From CAZMZW01 sp963802275 (GTDB taxonomy: Bacteria > Chloroflexota > Anaerolineae > Anaerolineales > Anaerolineaceae): a DNA stretch of 64,000 nt. The notes under the pieces were generated by a model that saw only the letters and a list, made by a program, of their open reading frames with translations, did no database searches and was not told where the DNA came from. The stretch's first letter is position 1; each line of letters begins with the position of its first letter. Of the stretch, positions 39,813-48,543 are shown one piece after another. Where the stretch lies: NCBI GenBank assembly GCA_963802275.1, contig CAWDIB010000004.1, forward strand, positions 1,054,001 through 1,118,000, read 5' to 3'. The position numbers and the translations under genes were made by a program.

Positions 39813-41236
39813 ACCAAAGCTCCGGTCTGCAGGGTGACATGAATGATCTCTTTAAGCCTGCCGGCGGTCAATCCTTCAGCTTCCGGCACGCTTTCCCGGG
39901 GGTCAAGATCCTCGAGCAGGGAAAGCGCATTCGTCATGCTTTTCCGGGCAGCCGCTGCATTTCCCTGCCTTTGGGCCAGGTTGCCCAGGGCAAAATGAGC
40001 CAGGATAAAACTTGGGTCGAGGTACAGCGCCTGTTTAAGGGATGCGATTGCCTCATTCGCCTGGTCCTTTTCCTGGAGAATGGTCGCACCCAGGTAATAC
40101 AATCCGGGATTGAGCTTATCGGCATTCAGTGCCATCTGGCAGGCGGACCAGGCTTCGGAAAGTCTGCCCTGGTTGGCCAACGCCCGCACGGTCAGCATGG
40201 CATCTGCCGGCGCGGCTGCGCCCGCGTGCTTTTGCAGGTTTTCAGAGGCGGCAGGGATGTCAGCCTGGCGGGCTTTGGATGGGGGCAAAGGCTGCCACAC
40301 ATTCGGATTGGTTTGAATGGCAGGCCTGGACGGCAGGCTTTTAACCGGGATCGATACCGGCGCCCTGATGACCGGCAGCCGTGTTTTATGACCATCGCGG
40401 CGATAAACAATCGCCCCGGGAAAACTGGTTGAAGAGAACTGCGCAAAGAGCTGCTGGGAAAGTTCGCTGGCACCCACCATCAGCCAGCCGCCTTCCACCA
40501 GGGACTGGTGTAGGCGCTGAACGACCGGTTGGGCACGTTCAGGTAAAAAATACATCAGGACATTGCGGCAGAAAATGATATCCATGGCATTGGTGTTATT
40601 CATCGGCGAAGGGTAGACATCCTCAGCCAGGTTGAAGTATTTAAATTGAACCATGCTGCGGATCTCCGCCAGGATTTCAAATTTATTGCCGCGGACGGGG
40701 TGGAAATATTTTTCTTTGAAATGTCCCGGTACGTTGCGAAAGGACCATGCACCATACACGCCAGTTGCCGCCCTTCGTAGAATATGGGGGTTGATATCAG
40801 TTGCCAAAAGGGTGATGTTCCAATCCAGCCAGTCCGGCAGGACTTCGCGCAGGGCAATGGCGATCGAATAGGGTTCCTCGCCGCTGGAGCAGCCAGCACT
40901 CCAAATTCGCAGACGTTTATCACCCTGTTCACGCACCCGGATCAATTCCGGCAGAATCTGGGCACGCAATGCTTCAAATACCTGCGCTTCGCGCCAGAAA
41001 TAAGTTTCACCAATGGTGAGGTAACTGGCCAGCATTTCCACCTGTGACTGGTCGATCTTTGATGACAGCAGCCATTGGATGAACACTTCAGCATCCGGGT
41101 AACCAAACTCTTTGGCAGCCAGGATGATGTGCCGCTCGAGATCGGTCCAGCGCGCACGCGTAAAACCAAGACCCATTCTTTCAGCCACGAAATCGCTTAT
41201 TTGTGCCAACAGGTTTTCCGGCAGACTAGGATGCAA
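39809..41236 (-). CDS. cheR: CheR-type MCP methyltransferase with C-terminal TPR repeats (WspC-like)
   Basis: 475 residues. N-terminal all-alpha CheR domain, then a SAM-binding methyltransferase fold (IWSAGCSSGEEPYSIAIAL near 108-126; DIIFCRNVLMYFLP). After a Pro-rich linker (about 290-345) come about three TPR units (about 350-450: NPGLYYLGATILQEKDQANEA, FILAHFALGNLAQRQG). CheR with TPR repeats is typical of Wsp/alternative-function systems and Myxococcus-type arrays, rather than flagellar chemotaxis. Start overlaps the upstream cheW by 11 bases. Confidence 0.93.
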   Translation of the reverse strand: MHPSLPENLLAQISDFVAERMGLGFTRARWTDLERHIILAAKEFGYPDAEVFIQWLLSSKIDQSQVEMLASYLTIGETYFWREAQVFEALRAQILPELIRVREQGDKRLRIWSAGCSSGEEPYSIAIALREVLPDWLDWNITLLATDINPHILRRAATGVYGAWSFRNVPGHFKEKYFHPVRGNKFEILAEIRSMVQFKYFNLAEDVYPSPMNNTNAMDIIFCRNVLMYFLPERAQPVVQRLHQSLVEGGWLMVGASELSQQLFAQFSSTSFPGAIVYRRDGHKTRLPVIRAPVSIPVKSLPSRPAIQTNPNVWQPLPPSKARQADIPAASENLQKHAGAAAPADAMLTVRALANQGRLSEAWSACQMALNADKLNPGLYYLGATILQEKDQANEAIASLKQALYLDPSFILAHFALGNLAQRQGNAAAARKSMTNALSLLEDLDPRESVPEAEGLTAGRLKEIIHVTLQTGALV

Positions 41237-41771
41237 TTTGGGTCTCCTGTGATCTCCGCTTCTTTTTGATTTGCCTGGTCGCTGGTTCTTTGTCCAGCGC
41301 CGCTGTTAATACGCGTTCATCCTCCAGGGAGAGGAACTGGTCAAGGTCGCAAAGGAGGACCAGCCCGCCTTCCGACTTGGCCAATCCATGAATATTGGTT
41401 ATGCCAGGCAGGATTTGATCAGCGTTGACCATTTCCATCTCGGTCAATTCGAGTACGCCGCTCACGGAATCAGCCACCAGCGCCATCAGCCGGCGCGCGG
41501 AACGGGCCAGGATGAACAAATTGTCCGGGTCGACCTCACACGCCGCCATGCCCAAACAAGGGCGGATGTCCACCACCGGGATGATCTGCCCCTGCATATT
41601 GATCACGCCCGGGATGGACTGCGGCGCGTTTGGCAGAGGGGTGACTTCCACCGCCTGGATGACGCGTAACACCTCATTCAGGTGGAGGGCATACCTGGAC
41701 TCGCTCAGAACGAAAACCAGGATCTGCTCCCGATCTTTTTTATTATGATCATTCATTCTTAAGGGCTCCAT
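41226..41771 (-). CDS. cheW: CheW-type coupling protein (first gene of the chemosensory operon)
   Basis: 181 residues: CheW domain (VLSESRYALHLNEVLRVIQAVEVTPLP; GVINMQGQIIPVVDIRPCLG) with a basic tail (KKRRSQETQ). First gene of the run CheW, CheR-TPR, CheW, MCP, CheA-REC, CheB, REC-HD-GYP, all on the minus strand with overlaps or tiny gaps in its first part. The 41772-41920 region upstream should hold the operon promoter; none was convincing. A lone REP-like hairpin (GCTGGCGCCCTCGCCAGC) is at about 41868-41885. Confidence 0.92.
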   Translation of the reverse strand: MEPLRMNDHNKKDREQILVFVLSESRYALHLNEVLRVIQAVEVTPLPNAPQSIPGVINMQGQIIPVVDIRPCLGMAACEVDPDNLFILARSARRLMALVADSVSGVLELTEMEMVNADQILPGITNIHGLAKSEGGLVLLCDLDQFLSLEDERVLTAALDKEPATRQIKKKRRSQETQIAS

Positions 41772-41925
41772 TTATTCCTGATCACCCTGTGGTTTTGATC
41801 AATTACCTTTCCCATAATATTAATGTGCAATATTCATACCACCTGGCTCAACTCCACACGATGCTGCTGGCGCCCTCGCCAGCGAAGATGTGAGGATAAA
41901 AAAGCAAGTACTGGTTTTCACTCAT

Positions 41926-42365
41926 TCAAGCCGCCTGGCCAGGATCAAGTATTTCATGTTTCTCACTATTTAATTTCTGAATCACAGAAAGCAGGTCGTG
42001 AGTGAGCTGGCTCTTGGGGAGGAAGGCATCCGCGCCGGCATCCAGGTTGGCCTTGCGGTAGATCTCGCCCGCCTGTTCCAGCAGCTCGGGCGGCAGCAGG
42101 GTGGTGGTGATGATCTTGAGCGCGGGCTGCGCCTTGCGCAGCAGCGGGATGGCATCAAAGCCGTGCATGTCCGGCATTTTCAGGTCGAGCAGCACCACTT
42201 GGGGTTGATGTTTCTTGGCCAGGGCGATTCCGTCCTGCCCGTTGGTGGCAATGCTAGCACGAGGATCTCCCTGCTGAAATTTTCTTTCAGAAATATTGAA
42301 AAGGTCTTGAGGAAATCCTCGTTGTCGTCAATGATGAGCATCGAAATGGGGATGAGTTTAGCCAA
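41926..42365 (-). pseudogene. Second copy of the CheY-like single-domain regulator, one-base deletion
   Basis: Aligns base for base with the intact gene at 29645-30085 (offset 12,281 at 41985/29704) with few substitutions. A missing base at about 42256 (AATGCTAGCACGAGG against AGTGCCCAGCACGAGG) splits it into 42365-42256 (IISMLIIDDNEDF, TTG start at the paralogue's ATG position) and 42198-41926 (VLLDLKMPDMHG, FLPKSQLTHDLL). If the base is restored, the product is a complete receiver. Confidence 0.75.
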
Positions 42366-42417
42366 TAAACACCTCTGTTTTAATTTATAGAAAAATTTAG
42401 ATCCTTGACTCCCTATA

Positions 42418-42492
42418 GGATAGCGCTTCATTACTTTATGCGCCATCCGTATAGCTACTGAAGTCCCCCTACGTGGATTTACTGATATTTTT
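42418..42492 (-). promoter_or_regulatory. Second copy of the conserved upstream block
   Basis: Near-identical to 30137-30213 (GGATAGCGCTT, CCATCCGTAT, CCCCCTACGTGGATTTACTG on the plus strand), at the equivalent distance from the duplicated receiver gene. Confidence 0.5.
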
Positions 42493-42496
42493 TACA

Positions 42497-42795
42497 AGTA
42501 CGGCGACGAGGGCGTCGCCTATATCAACCCCACATGATTGCACTGGCGTCCCCGCCCTTTATCGTTGACACTGGCATCCCTGCCAGGACTACGGCGGCGA
42601 GACGCCGCCTGAATCCAGGTCTTGATGACACTGGCTCCCCCGCTTTTTTGATCACGCTGGTGTCCCAGCCAGCGGTGTACGGCGACATTTTTTATTACCT
42701 TGGCATCCCTGCCAGGACTACGGCGGCGAGACGCCGCCTGAATCCAGGTCTTGATGACACTGGCGTCCCCGCCAGCGGATATATCTGCCTTAACC
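42497..42795. repeat. REP-like palindromic repeat cluster D, upstream flank of the RAYT gene
   Basis: Contains a CGGCGACGAGGGCGTCGCC hairpin at about 42500, two nearly identical stretches of about 65 bp (about 42571-42637 and 42699-42765, CTGGCATCCCTGCCAGGACTACGGCGGCGAGACGCCGCC...), and short truncated units of the form CTGGCTCCCCCGCTTTTTTGATCAC (about 42640-42655). Ends with GACACTGGCGTCCCCGCCAGCGG, 25 bases before the transposase start. Confidence 0.88.
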
Positions 42796-42802
42796 ATATA
42801 AT

Positions 42803-43360
42803 ATGACTATGCCACTGGATAGTTTCAATGACCCGGGAGATTTATATTTCATCACTGCTTCCATCATCAACTGGATACCATTATTTAAAGAAAATCGCTA
42901 TATGCAGGTAGTTTTAGATTCCTTGTCTTTCTTCAGAAATAAGCATGAAATCTATTTATTCGCTTTCGTGATCATGCCATCCCATATTCATTTAATACTC
43001 AAACCAATTCATCTCACTATTGATGAGTTCCTGCAATCTTTTGGTTCCTTTACAGCCCATCAGATGATTAATTTGCTCAAAGAAGAAAAGCGGTCAAACA
43101 TCTTGGATGTTCTACACGAACAGCGAAGAGATAAGCGAAGCAGTTTTTCAATTTGGCAGGAATTTTTCACGGAAAACATCTTCACCCAGAAATTCCTGGA
43201 ACAGAAATTGGAGTACCTGCATCAAAATCCAATTCGTGAAACAGAAAACTCCAATGTGGATAGGTCGGATTATCTATACTCCAGCGCTGGTTTTTATGAT
43301 AAGGGTGAGAAGCCAATCATCGAAATTGATGATATCCGTGAGCATTTGGATTTCTCTTGA
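42803..43360 (+). CDS. REP-associated tyrosine transposase (RAYT, IS200-like Y1 family)
   Basis: 185 residues, the usual size for RAYTs. The HUH metal motif is HIH at residues 61-63 (MPSHIHLIL), and the catalytic Tyr is Y138 in KLEYLHQNP, followed by the family's DYLYSSAGFY. RAYTs cut and join single-stranded REP hairpins. REP-like clusters lie immediately on both sides (42497-42795 and 43362-43640), the arrangement expected if this enzyme mobilises or maintains them. It is one of the few plus-strand genes in the signalling island and appears intact. No IS200-type ends of its own were recognised. Confidence 0.88.
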   Translation: MTMPLDSFNDPGDLYFITASIINWIPLFKENRYMQVVLDSLSFFRNKHEIYLFAFVIMPSHIHLILKPIHLTIDEFLQSFGSFTAHQMINLLKEEKRSNILDVLHEQRRDKRSSFSIWQEFFTENIFTQKFLEQKLEYLHQNPIRETENSNVDRSDYLYSSAGFYDKGEKPIIEIDDIREHLDFS

Positions 43361-43361
43361 C

Positions 43362-43640
43362 CACGCTGGCGACCCTACCTTTTTCTTGATGATACTGGCG
43401 CCCTCACTTTTTTTGATGACGCTGGCGTCCTCGCCAGCGGGAACGGCGGCGAGACGCCGCCTGAATCCAGAGGTGTCCCCGCCAGCAGACACAGCGACGA
43501 GGGCGTCGCCTGAATTCGGGTAGTATTTGCGAGCCCCGCGCCCTTTGCGGGGCGTGGCAATCTCATATGCCGAGATACAGAAGGATGAGATCGCTTCGGC
43601 ATTGACCGCCTCGCGAAGTATATAGGCGGCACGAACCGCC
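43362..43640. repeat. REP-like palindromic repeat cluster E, downstream flank of the RAYT gene
   Basis: Two truncated units (CTGGCGACCCTACC TTTTTCTTGATGA, CTGGCGCCCTCACTTTTTTTGATGA), one full unit with GCTGGCGTCCTCGCCAGC and CGGCGGCGAGACGCCGCC, one half unit with GCGACGAGGGCGTCGCC, then the second family (TTGCGAGCCCCGCG...GGCAATCTC, about 43528-43565) and a GAGATCGCTTCGGC...CGCCTCGCGAAG tail like that at 19085-19120. Confidence 0.85.
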
Positions 43641-43644
43641 TTTG

Positions 43645-44310
43645 TCAAATTTTGGGAGGCAGCAGCCCGTTCTCCATCGCAAACCGCACCAGGTCCAGCT
43701 GGGAATGCAGCCCCAGCTTGTGCATCAGGTTGGCGCGGTGGGTCTCCACCGTGCGCGGGCTGAGGGTGAACATCCTGGCGATCTCGGCATTGGTCAACCC
43801 CTGGGCGGTCAGGCGCAGCACCTCCCTCTCGCGCGGGGTGAGCAGTTCCAGCGGATTCTCCTCTCCAGCCCGGGCGGATTCGCTGGTCTGAATGTAAGCC
43901 TCAATGGCTTGTTCCGACAAAGAAGAGCTGAGGTAACGCTTGCCCTGCAGGACATCCCGCACCGCCGCCACCAGGTCTTCATTGGTGGAAGCCTTGAGCA
44001 CATAGGCGCTGGCTCCGGCCCGCAGGGCTTCCACCACATAGGCCTCATCACCAAATACGGAAAGGATGACAATGTGTACGGATGGATAGCGGGCATGGAT
44101 CAGGCGCAGGGTTTCCATGCCGCCCAGGCCCGGCATCTGCAGGTCCAAAATGACCGCATCCGGGTGCAGGCGTCCGGTCAACTGGATGGCTTCCTGGCCA
44201 TCCCCGGCTTCGCCCACCACCTTGAAACCCGCTTCGGATTCCAGCAGGGTGCGCAAGCCCAGGCGCACCAGCTGGTGGTCATCCGCCAGGACAAGCTTAG
44301 CGGCGGTCAT
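43645..44310 (-). CDS. NarL/FixJ-type response regulator (REC-LuxR HTH)
   Basis: About 221 residues; start at 44310 (MTAAKLVLADDHQL) with GAGAGGGAGC directly upstream. Receiver with LADDHQLVR, phospho-Asp in AVILDLQMPG and Lys in VLKASTNEDL. C-terminal LuxR helix-turn-helix: LTPREREVLRLTAQGLTNAEIARMFTLSPRTVETHRANLMHKLGL. A DNA-binding regulator, partner of the NarX-like kinase upstream, whose stop overlaps this start by 14 bases. Confidence 0.94.
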   Translation of the reverse strand: MTAAKLVLADDHQLVRLGLRTLLESEAGFKVVGEAGDGQEAIQLTGRLHPDAVILDLQMPGLGGMETLRLIHARYPSVHIVILSVFGDEAYVVEALRAGASAYVLKASTNEDLVAAVRDVLQGKRYLSSSLSEQAIEAYIQTSESARAGEENPLELLTPREREVLRLTAQGLTNAEIARMFTLSPRTVETHRANLMHKLGLHSQLDLVRFAMENGLLPPKI

Positions 44311-46016
44311 GCTCCCTCTCTTCAAGGATGCTGCCATCCAGGGGCAGCTGGCAGGTGATGAGCGTGCCCTCACCGGGCGCGGTCTGGACTTCCATATAAC
44401 CTCCGATTTGTTCTGCCCTTTCCTTCATGCCCAGCAAACCCATCGAGCCTTTGGCATTGTACGCCTGGTGGAAATTGAAGCCCTTGCCCTCGTCCTGCAC
44501 CTGGATTGAAAGGATCTTCCCCTCCACCTGCAGGCGGACGAATACCGTCTTACTGCCGGAATGGCGGATGACATTGGTGAGCGTTTCCTGGATGATGCGG
44601 TAGGCGTTGATCTCGACCTCGGACGCCAGCCTGATCTTCTCAAGGCCCTTATATTTGAAATCCACTGCCAGCCCGGTCTGTGTGGTGAGGCGGTTGAAAA
44701 GGTCGATTAATCCTGGAATCAATCCCAGGTCATCCAGCACGCGCGGGCGCAGATCGGTTGAAAGGGCGTTCACCTGGCTGAACAGGTTGCGCACCAGCCC
44801 CTGCGTTTCACCGACCCTGTCCCGGGCGGCCTCATCGGCCGCGTTCAGGGCCACACCCTCCAGCGAGATGTTCAGGGCGGTCAGGGTCTGCCCGACTTCA
44901 TCGTGCAGTTCGCGGGCAATGCGCCGGCGCTCGGCTTCCTGGGATTCCGACAGGCGGCGGGAAAGGTTGGCCAGGCGTTCACGGCTGGCGCGCAAGCCCT
45001 CCTCCATGCGCTTGCGCTCGGTGATGTCATCAATTGAAATGAGCACCTTGGAAAAGTCACTTTCATGACCCGGAGACACTTTCCAGGAAAAGTGGATATC
45101 GATCTCTTCACCGGTCAGGGTTTTACTTTCTTCATCAAGATTAAATTCGGTCTGTCCCTCTGATATTTTAACCAGGTCGTCGCGAAAATTCGGCAGAACC
45201 TGTGGAGTCAGGATCAGCGACTTATTCTTATTCAAGAATTCAGTTTTGTTCCTGGCTTTATAAAGGTCCAAAGTGGCCTGGTTGACATCCATCAGCCTGA
45301 CCAATGCCGCGCAATCCGCCACCTCCTGCGGGTGGGCTTCCAGGTACGCGCGCAGGTCAGCTACGCCCTGCGCTTTGAGGGCATCCAGGTGCCGCTTGAG
45401 TGCGGAATAATCTTCCTCCAGAAGGGCAATCGGGGAATCTTCAAACAAACTGCGATAGCGTTTTTCGCTGGCCTGCAACGAAATTTCCGCCCGCTTGCGC
45501 TCGGTGATGTCCCTCCCGTATAAATTAATGTAATTCGCCTCAACGATGGGAGCAAAGATGAATGAAAAAACGCATTCACCACATTGGATTTCAACCTCCT
45601 GGTTAGATTTGGATTGCAGCGAATGTAACGCAAGGTCTTTTAATTTTCCCGGGCAGGGCCTGGCCGGTTTTTTTCCCCCATGTCTTCAGGCATGCTTCGC
45701 TGCCCCGGTTGGCATACAGAATTTTCCCCTGGGCTGAGATGCGCAAGACCGGGTTCGGGTTCTCGTCCGGGAACTTGGCCAGGTCGTTAATTTCCTGCTC
45801 CGACCGTTTGCGTTCGGTGACCACATCAAAAACGGCTACGAAATAGCCTTGTGCAGGTCTGTAAACTGAAATAGAGAACCACTCCTGCATTGCTTCCAGG
45901 AATATTTCAAGGCTTTCCGGTTTGCCGGTGCTGGCAACCCGTCCATAGATTTCCAACAATCCTGGATCACTCTTTTGAATTCCAGGAAGGACTTCGGAAA
46001 CCTTTTTTCCAACCAC
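44297..46016 (-). CDS. C-terminal segment of a large NarX-like sensor kinase: PAS, PAS, HisKA_3, HATPase
   Basis: Last part of an interrupted gene of about 5.6 kb (49898-44297). Frame 46016-45603 gives the end of one PAS domain and the start of another (PDENPNPVLRIS); after a break near 45600 the frame 45478-44297 gives a PAS domain (IDVNQATLDLYKARNK), a coiled coil, the HisKA_3 box EAERRRIARELHDEVGQTL (phospho-His in ELHDE) and an HATPase domain ending QDEGKGFNF and GSMGLLGMKERAEQIGG. This kinase class pairs with NarL-type regulators, and the next gene, overlapping by 14 bases, is one. Confidence 0.85.
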
Positions 46017-46021
46017 CCCCT

Positions 46022-47386
46022 TTAATCCCGTCTGTTTTCGAAGGCCTTATTGACAGACAGATAGATGAAATCCAAAGGTGCGCCTTGGTCATCATATTGC
46101 ATCTGACAGTAGGCAAATCCATTTAACATGTTTTCGAAAAGTGAGCGGTATAATTCCTCGCTCTTGCGTAAAGCTCCTTCTGCCTGTTTGCGCTCGGCAA
46201 GTTCCTGTTTGAGCGCTTGAACCAGGCGGGAATTTTCAACTGCGATGGCCGCATGGTTGGCAAAAATGGACAGCAAGTTGAGGTTTTCCTGCTTGAAAGG
46301 TTCCTCGTGTTCGCCGCGCAGGACGTGGATCACACCGGTCACCTGCCCCTGCCACAACATTGGCACAGAAACCAACCGGTTGAATGGCTGCTTTTCATCG
46401 AAAACAGGGGCGCGTTTGGACCAGGAGTGATAATCATCCACGATGAGCGGTTGACCGGTCTGGGCGACCGTGCCGGCTGCGCCCTCGCCGTATTTGAGCA
46501 CCGTGCCAGTGAAATCGCCGGCAGTTTTGAAACTGACCACGCAGTGCGCCTCCTTTTTTGCCTGGTCGCACAAATACAGGCCGCCCGCGCTGCCTGCCAG
46601 CAGACGGGTGGCTCGCTCGACAATCATCTGCAGCAATTGGTCCAACTCATGCGGGCTGGTGATGCCAAGCACCATTTCCTCCAGCGCAGACAACTCTTCC
46701 GCCCGGTTTCTCAATGCTTCCTCTGCCTGTTTGCGCTCGGTGATATCCTCCACCATCCCCTCGTAAAATATGTTTTTCCCATCCCGATCCCTTTCCATCC
46801 AGCCGCTTTCGAGCGTGTAAATGATTGAACCATCCTTCCTCTTCCAGGCCGACTCATAATTTTGGATCACGCCTTTCTGTTCGATGCGGCGCTGGAATTC
46901 CTGGCGGGGATAAGCCGGGATGAATCCCTCGCGGTTCAGGTCATGGCTGGCCAATTCCGCAAAGGTTTGATAGCCCAGCATGCGCACCAGGGCCGGGTTG
47001 GCCAGCAGGATCTTTCCCTGCGGGGTGGTGCGGTAGATGCCGACAAGGGCATTTTCGTACAAACCGCGGAAACGATTTTCACTCTCGGTCAAAGCCAGCC
47101 TGGTTTTAATGCGATTGATGGAAATGGAAATTTGCCGCACAAGCAGTTCGATCATTTCCTTATTCGGGATGATTTCGCTGCGGGCCAGGATGGAAACTCC
47201 GCCGAAATGCTGCCCGCTGAATACAAATCCCTGGGTGTAAATTCCACTAATCTTTAATTGTTTTTCGGCGGCCAGGCAGAGCGGTTTCGGGATTTTCCTG
47301 GTCAGCAGGGCATGCAACCCGCCCGGTAATTTTTCCAATTTCCCGCTCCTGAACCGGCGCAGTTCCCTGGCGGTCATATCTTTCAA
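46022..47386 (-). CDS. Middle segment of the large sensor kinase: GAF-like end, PAS, GAF, PAS start
   Basis: 454 residues in one frame: end of a GAF-like domain (GVSILARSEIIPNKEMIELL), PAS (RFRGLYENALVGIYRTTPQGKIL), GAF (ITSPHELDQLLQMIVERATRLL; GLYLCDQAKKEAHCVV) and the start of a PAS domain (LFENMLNGFAYCQMQYD). The frame changes at about 47400 on the upstream side and about 46020 on the downstream side. No stop-and-restart signals such as a ribosome site support separate genes. Confidence 0.75.
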   Translation of the reverse strand: MKDMTARELRRFRSGKLEKLPGGLHALLTRKIPKPLCLAAEKQLKISGIYTQGFVFSGQHFGGVSILARSEIIPNKEMIELLVRQISISINRIKTRLALTESENRFRGLYENALVGIYRTTPQGKILLANPALVRMLGYQTFAELASHDLNREGFIPAYPRQEFQRRIEQKGVIQNYESAWKRKDGSIIYTLESGWMERDRDGKNIFYEGMVEDITERKQAEEALRNRAEELSALEEMVLGITSPHELDQLLQMIVERATRLLAGSAGGLYLCDQAKKEAHCVVSFKTAGDFTGTVLKYGEGAAGTVAQTGQPLIVDDYHSWSKRAPVFDEKQPFNRLVSVPMLWQGQVTGVIHVLRGEHEEPFKQENLNLLSIFANHAAIAVENSRLVQALKQELAERKQAEGALRKSEELYRSLFENMLNGFAYCQMQYDDQGAPLDFIYLSVNKAFENRRD

Positions 47387-47415
47387 AAAGTAAGGGTTTT
47401 TTGAAGGGTCTGATC

Positions 47416-48543
47416 TTAAAGGTATTTCACCATTTTGTCGTAGAGGGAGCCAAACCCAAACATGCCAATCACGCGCATCGCTTGCAGTTCATCATCCAAA
47501 GCACTGACGACCACATAACCATCCGGGACCAGCTCCTGGACTTTTTCCCCCACCAGTTGATAGACTGACGGCAGGTCCTCCATCTGGGCCAGCTGGAGCT
47601 GGGCATCGGACAGGATTTGCATTGAATGTTCTTTTTGTTTGCGTTCAGAGATGTCGACAACTGAAAGAAGAACCCTTGAAAGATCTTTTTCGCAACCGGG
47701 CATTGCGGACCAGGACAGTAAATGGAACTTGTTTTCATTGGACATAATTGAGCGGGTGGCTTCCGCCTTGTAGCTTGTCTGGCCCCGGGCAACGGCTTCC
47801 AATTCTCGGCTGAAATCTTCCAGGAATTGCGGGGTGACATTCCTGAATAGATCCTGTATCTCCTCCTTTTTTTTGGCTCTAAAATAATCCAGGGTGGACT
47901 GGTTGACATCGATGACCTTCACCAGGGCGGCGCACTCCGCTACGAACCCTGGATGGGACCTCAGGTAATCCGGGATGTTTGTGATTCCCTTTGCCTTTAA
48001 TCCATCCAGCTTTCTCTTGGCAGCCGAAAAATCCTGCACGGAGAGTGAGATGGGGGAGTTTTCAAAAAGGGTGCGGAAATTTTTTTCGCTTACCTGAAGA
48101 GCTTGCTCGGCTCGTTCACGCTCCATTTTTACGCGTAGAGCGCTGATGCCAAAAGACAGGTCTCCCGCCAATTCGACCAGCAGGGCGATCTCCTCCTTAC
48201 CAAAGGCGTCCGTTCATTCGCGTAAATGTTTAATGTCCCCAATGACATCCTTTTCAACCGACAGCGGCAGGGCGATGGATGACAGGTAACCGCGCTTGAT
48301 GGCTGCTTTTCGCCACGGTCGATAATTAGGGTCTCCCGGGATATTGCGTGCCAAGACCGGTTGGTTGGTTCGGATGGCAATCCCGGTTGGGCCGCGTCCG
48401 CCGGGTTGTCCGCCCAGGTGATGTTCACATTGTCCAGGTAGCCCTCTTCGAATCCACATTGGACGACCGAGCGGACGCTCTTTTTTTATCCTGCTCCTTA
48501 TAGCCGATCCACGCCATGCAATAGCCACCGTTTTCGACCGCAA
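47416..48543 (-). CDS. Second segment of the large sensor kinase: GAF remainder, PAS, GAF-like start
   Basis: The GAF domain alternates between frames at 48543-48214 and 48428-48129 (WADNP, SIALPLSVEKDVIG, EEIALLVELAGDLSFG). After 48171 the frame is steady to 47416: a PAS-type domain (FENSPISLSVQDFSAAKRK; IDVNQSTLDYFRAKKKE; VVDISERKQKE) and the start of another GAF-like domain (LPSVYQLVGEKVQELVPDG). Confidence 0.7.

Noticed and set aside
42803..43360. An autonomous IS200/IS605 insertion sequence
   Set aside because: The protein is RAYT-like, and only scattered REP-like units, not a pair of defined element ends, surround it.
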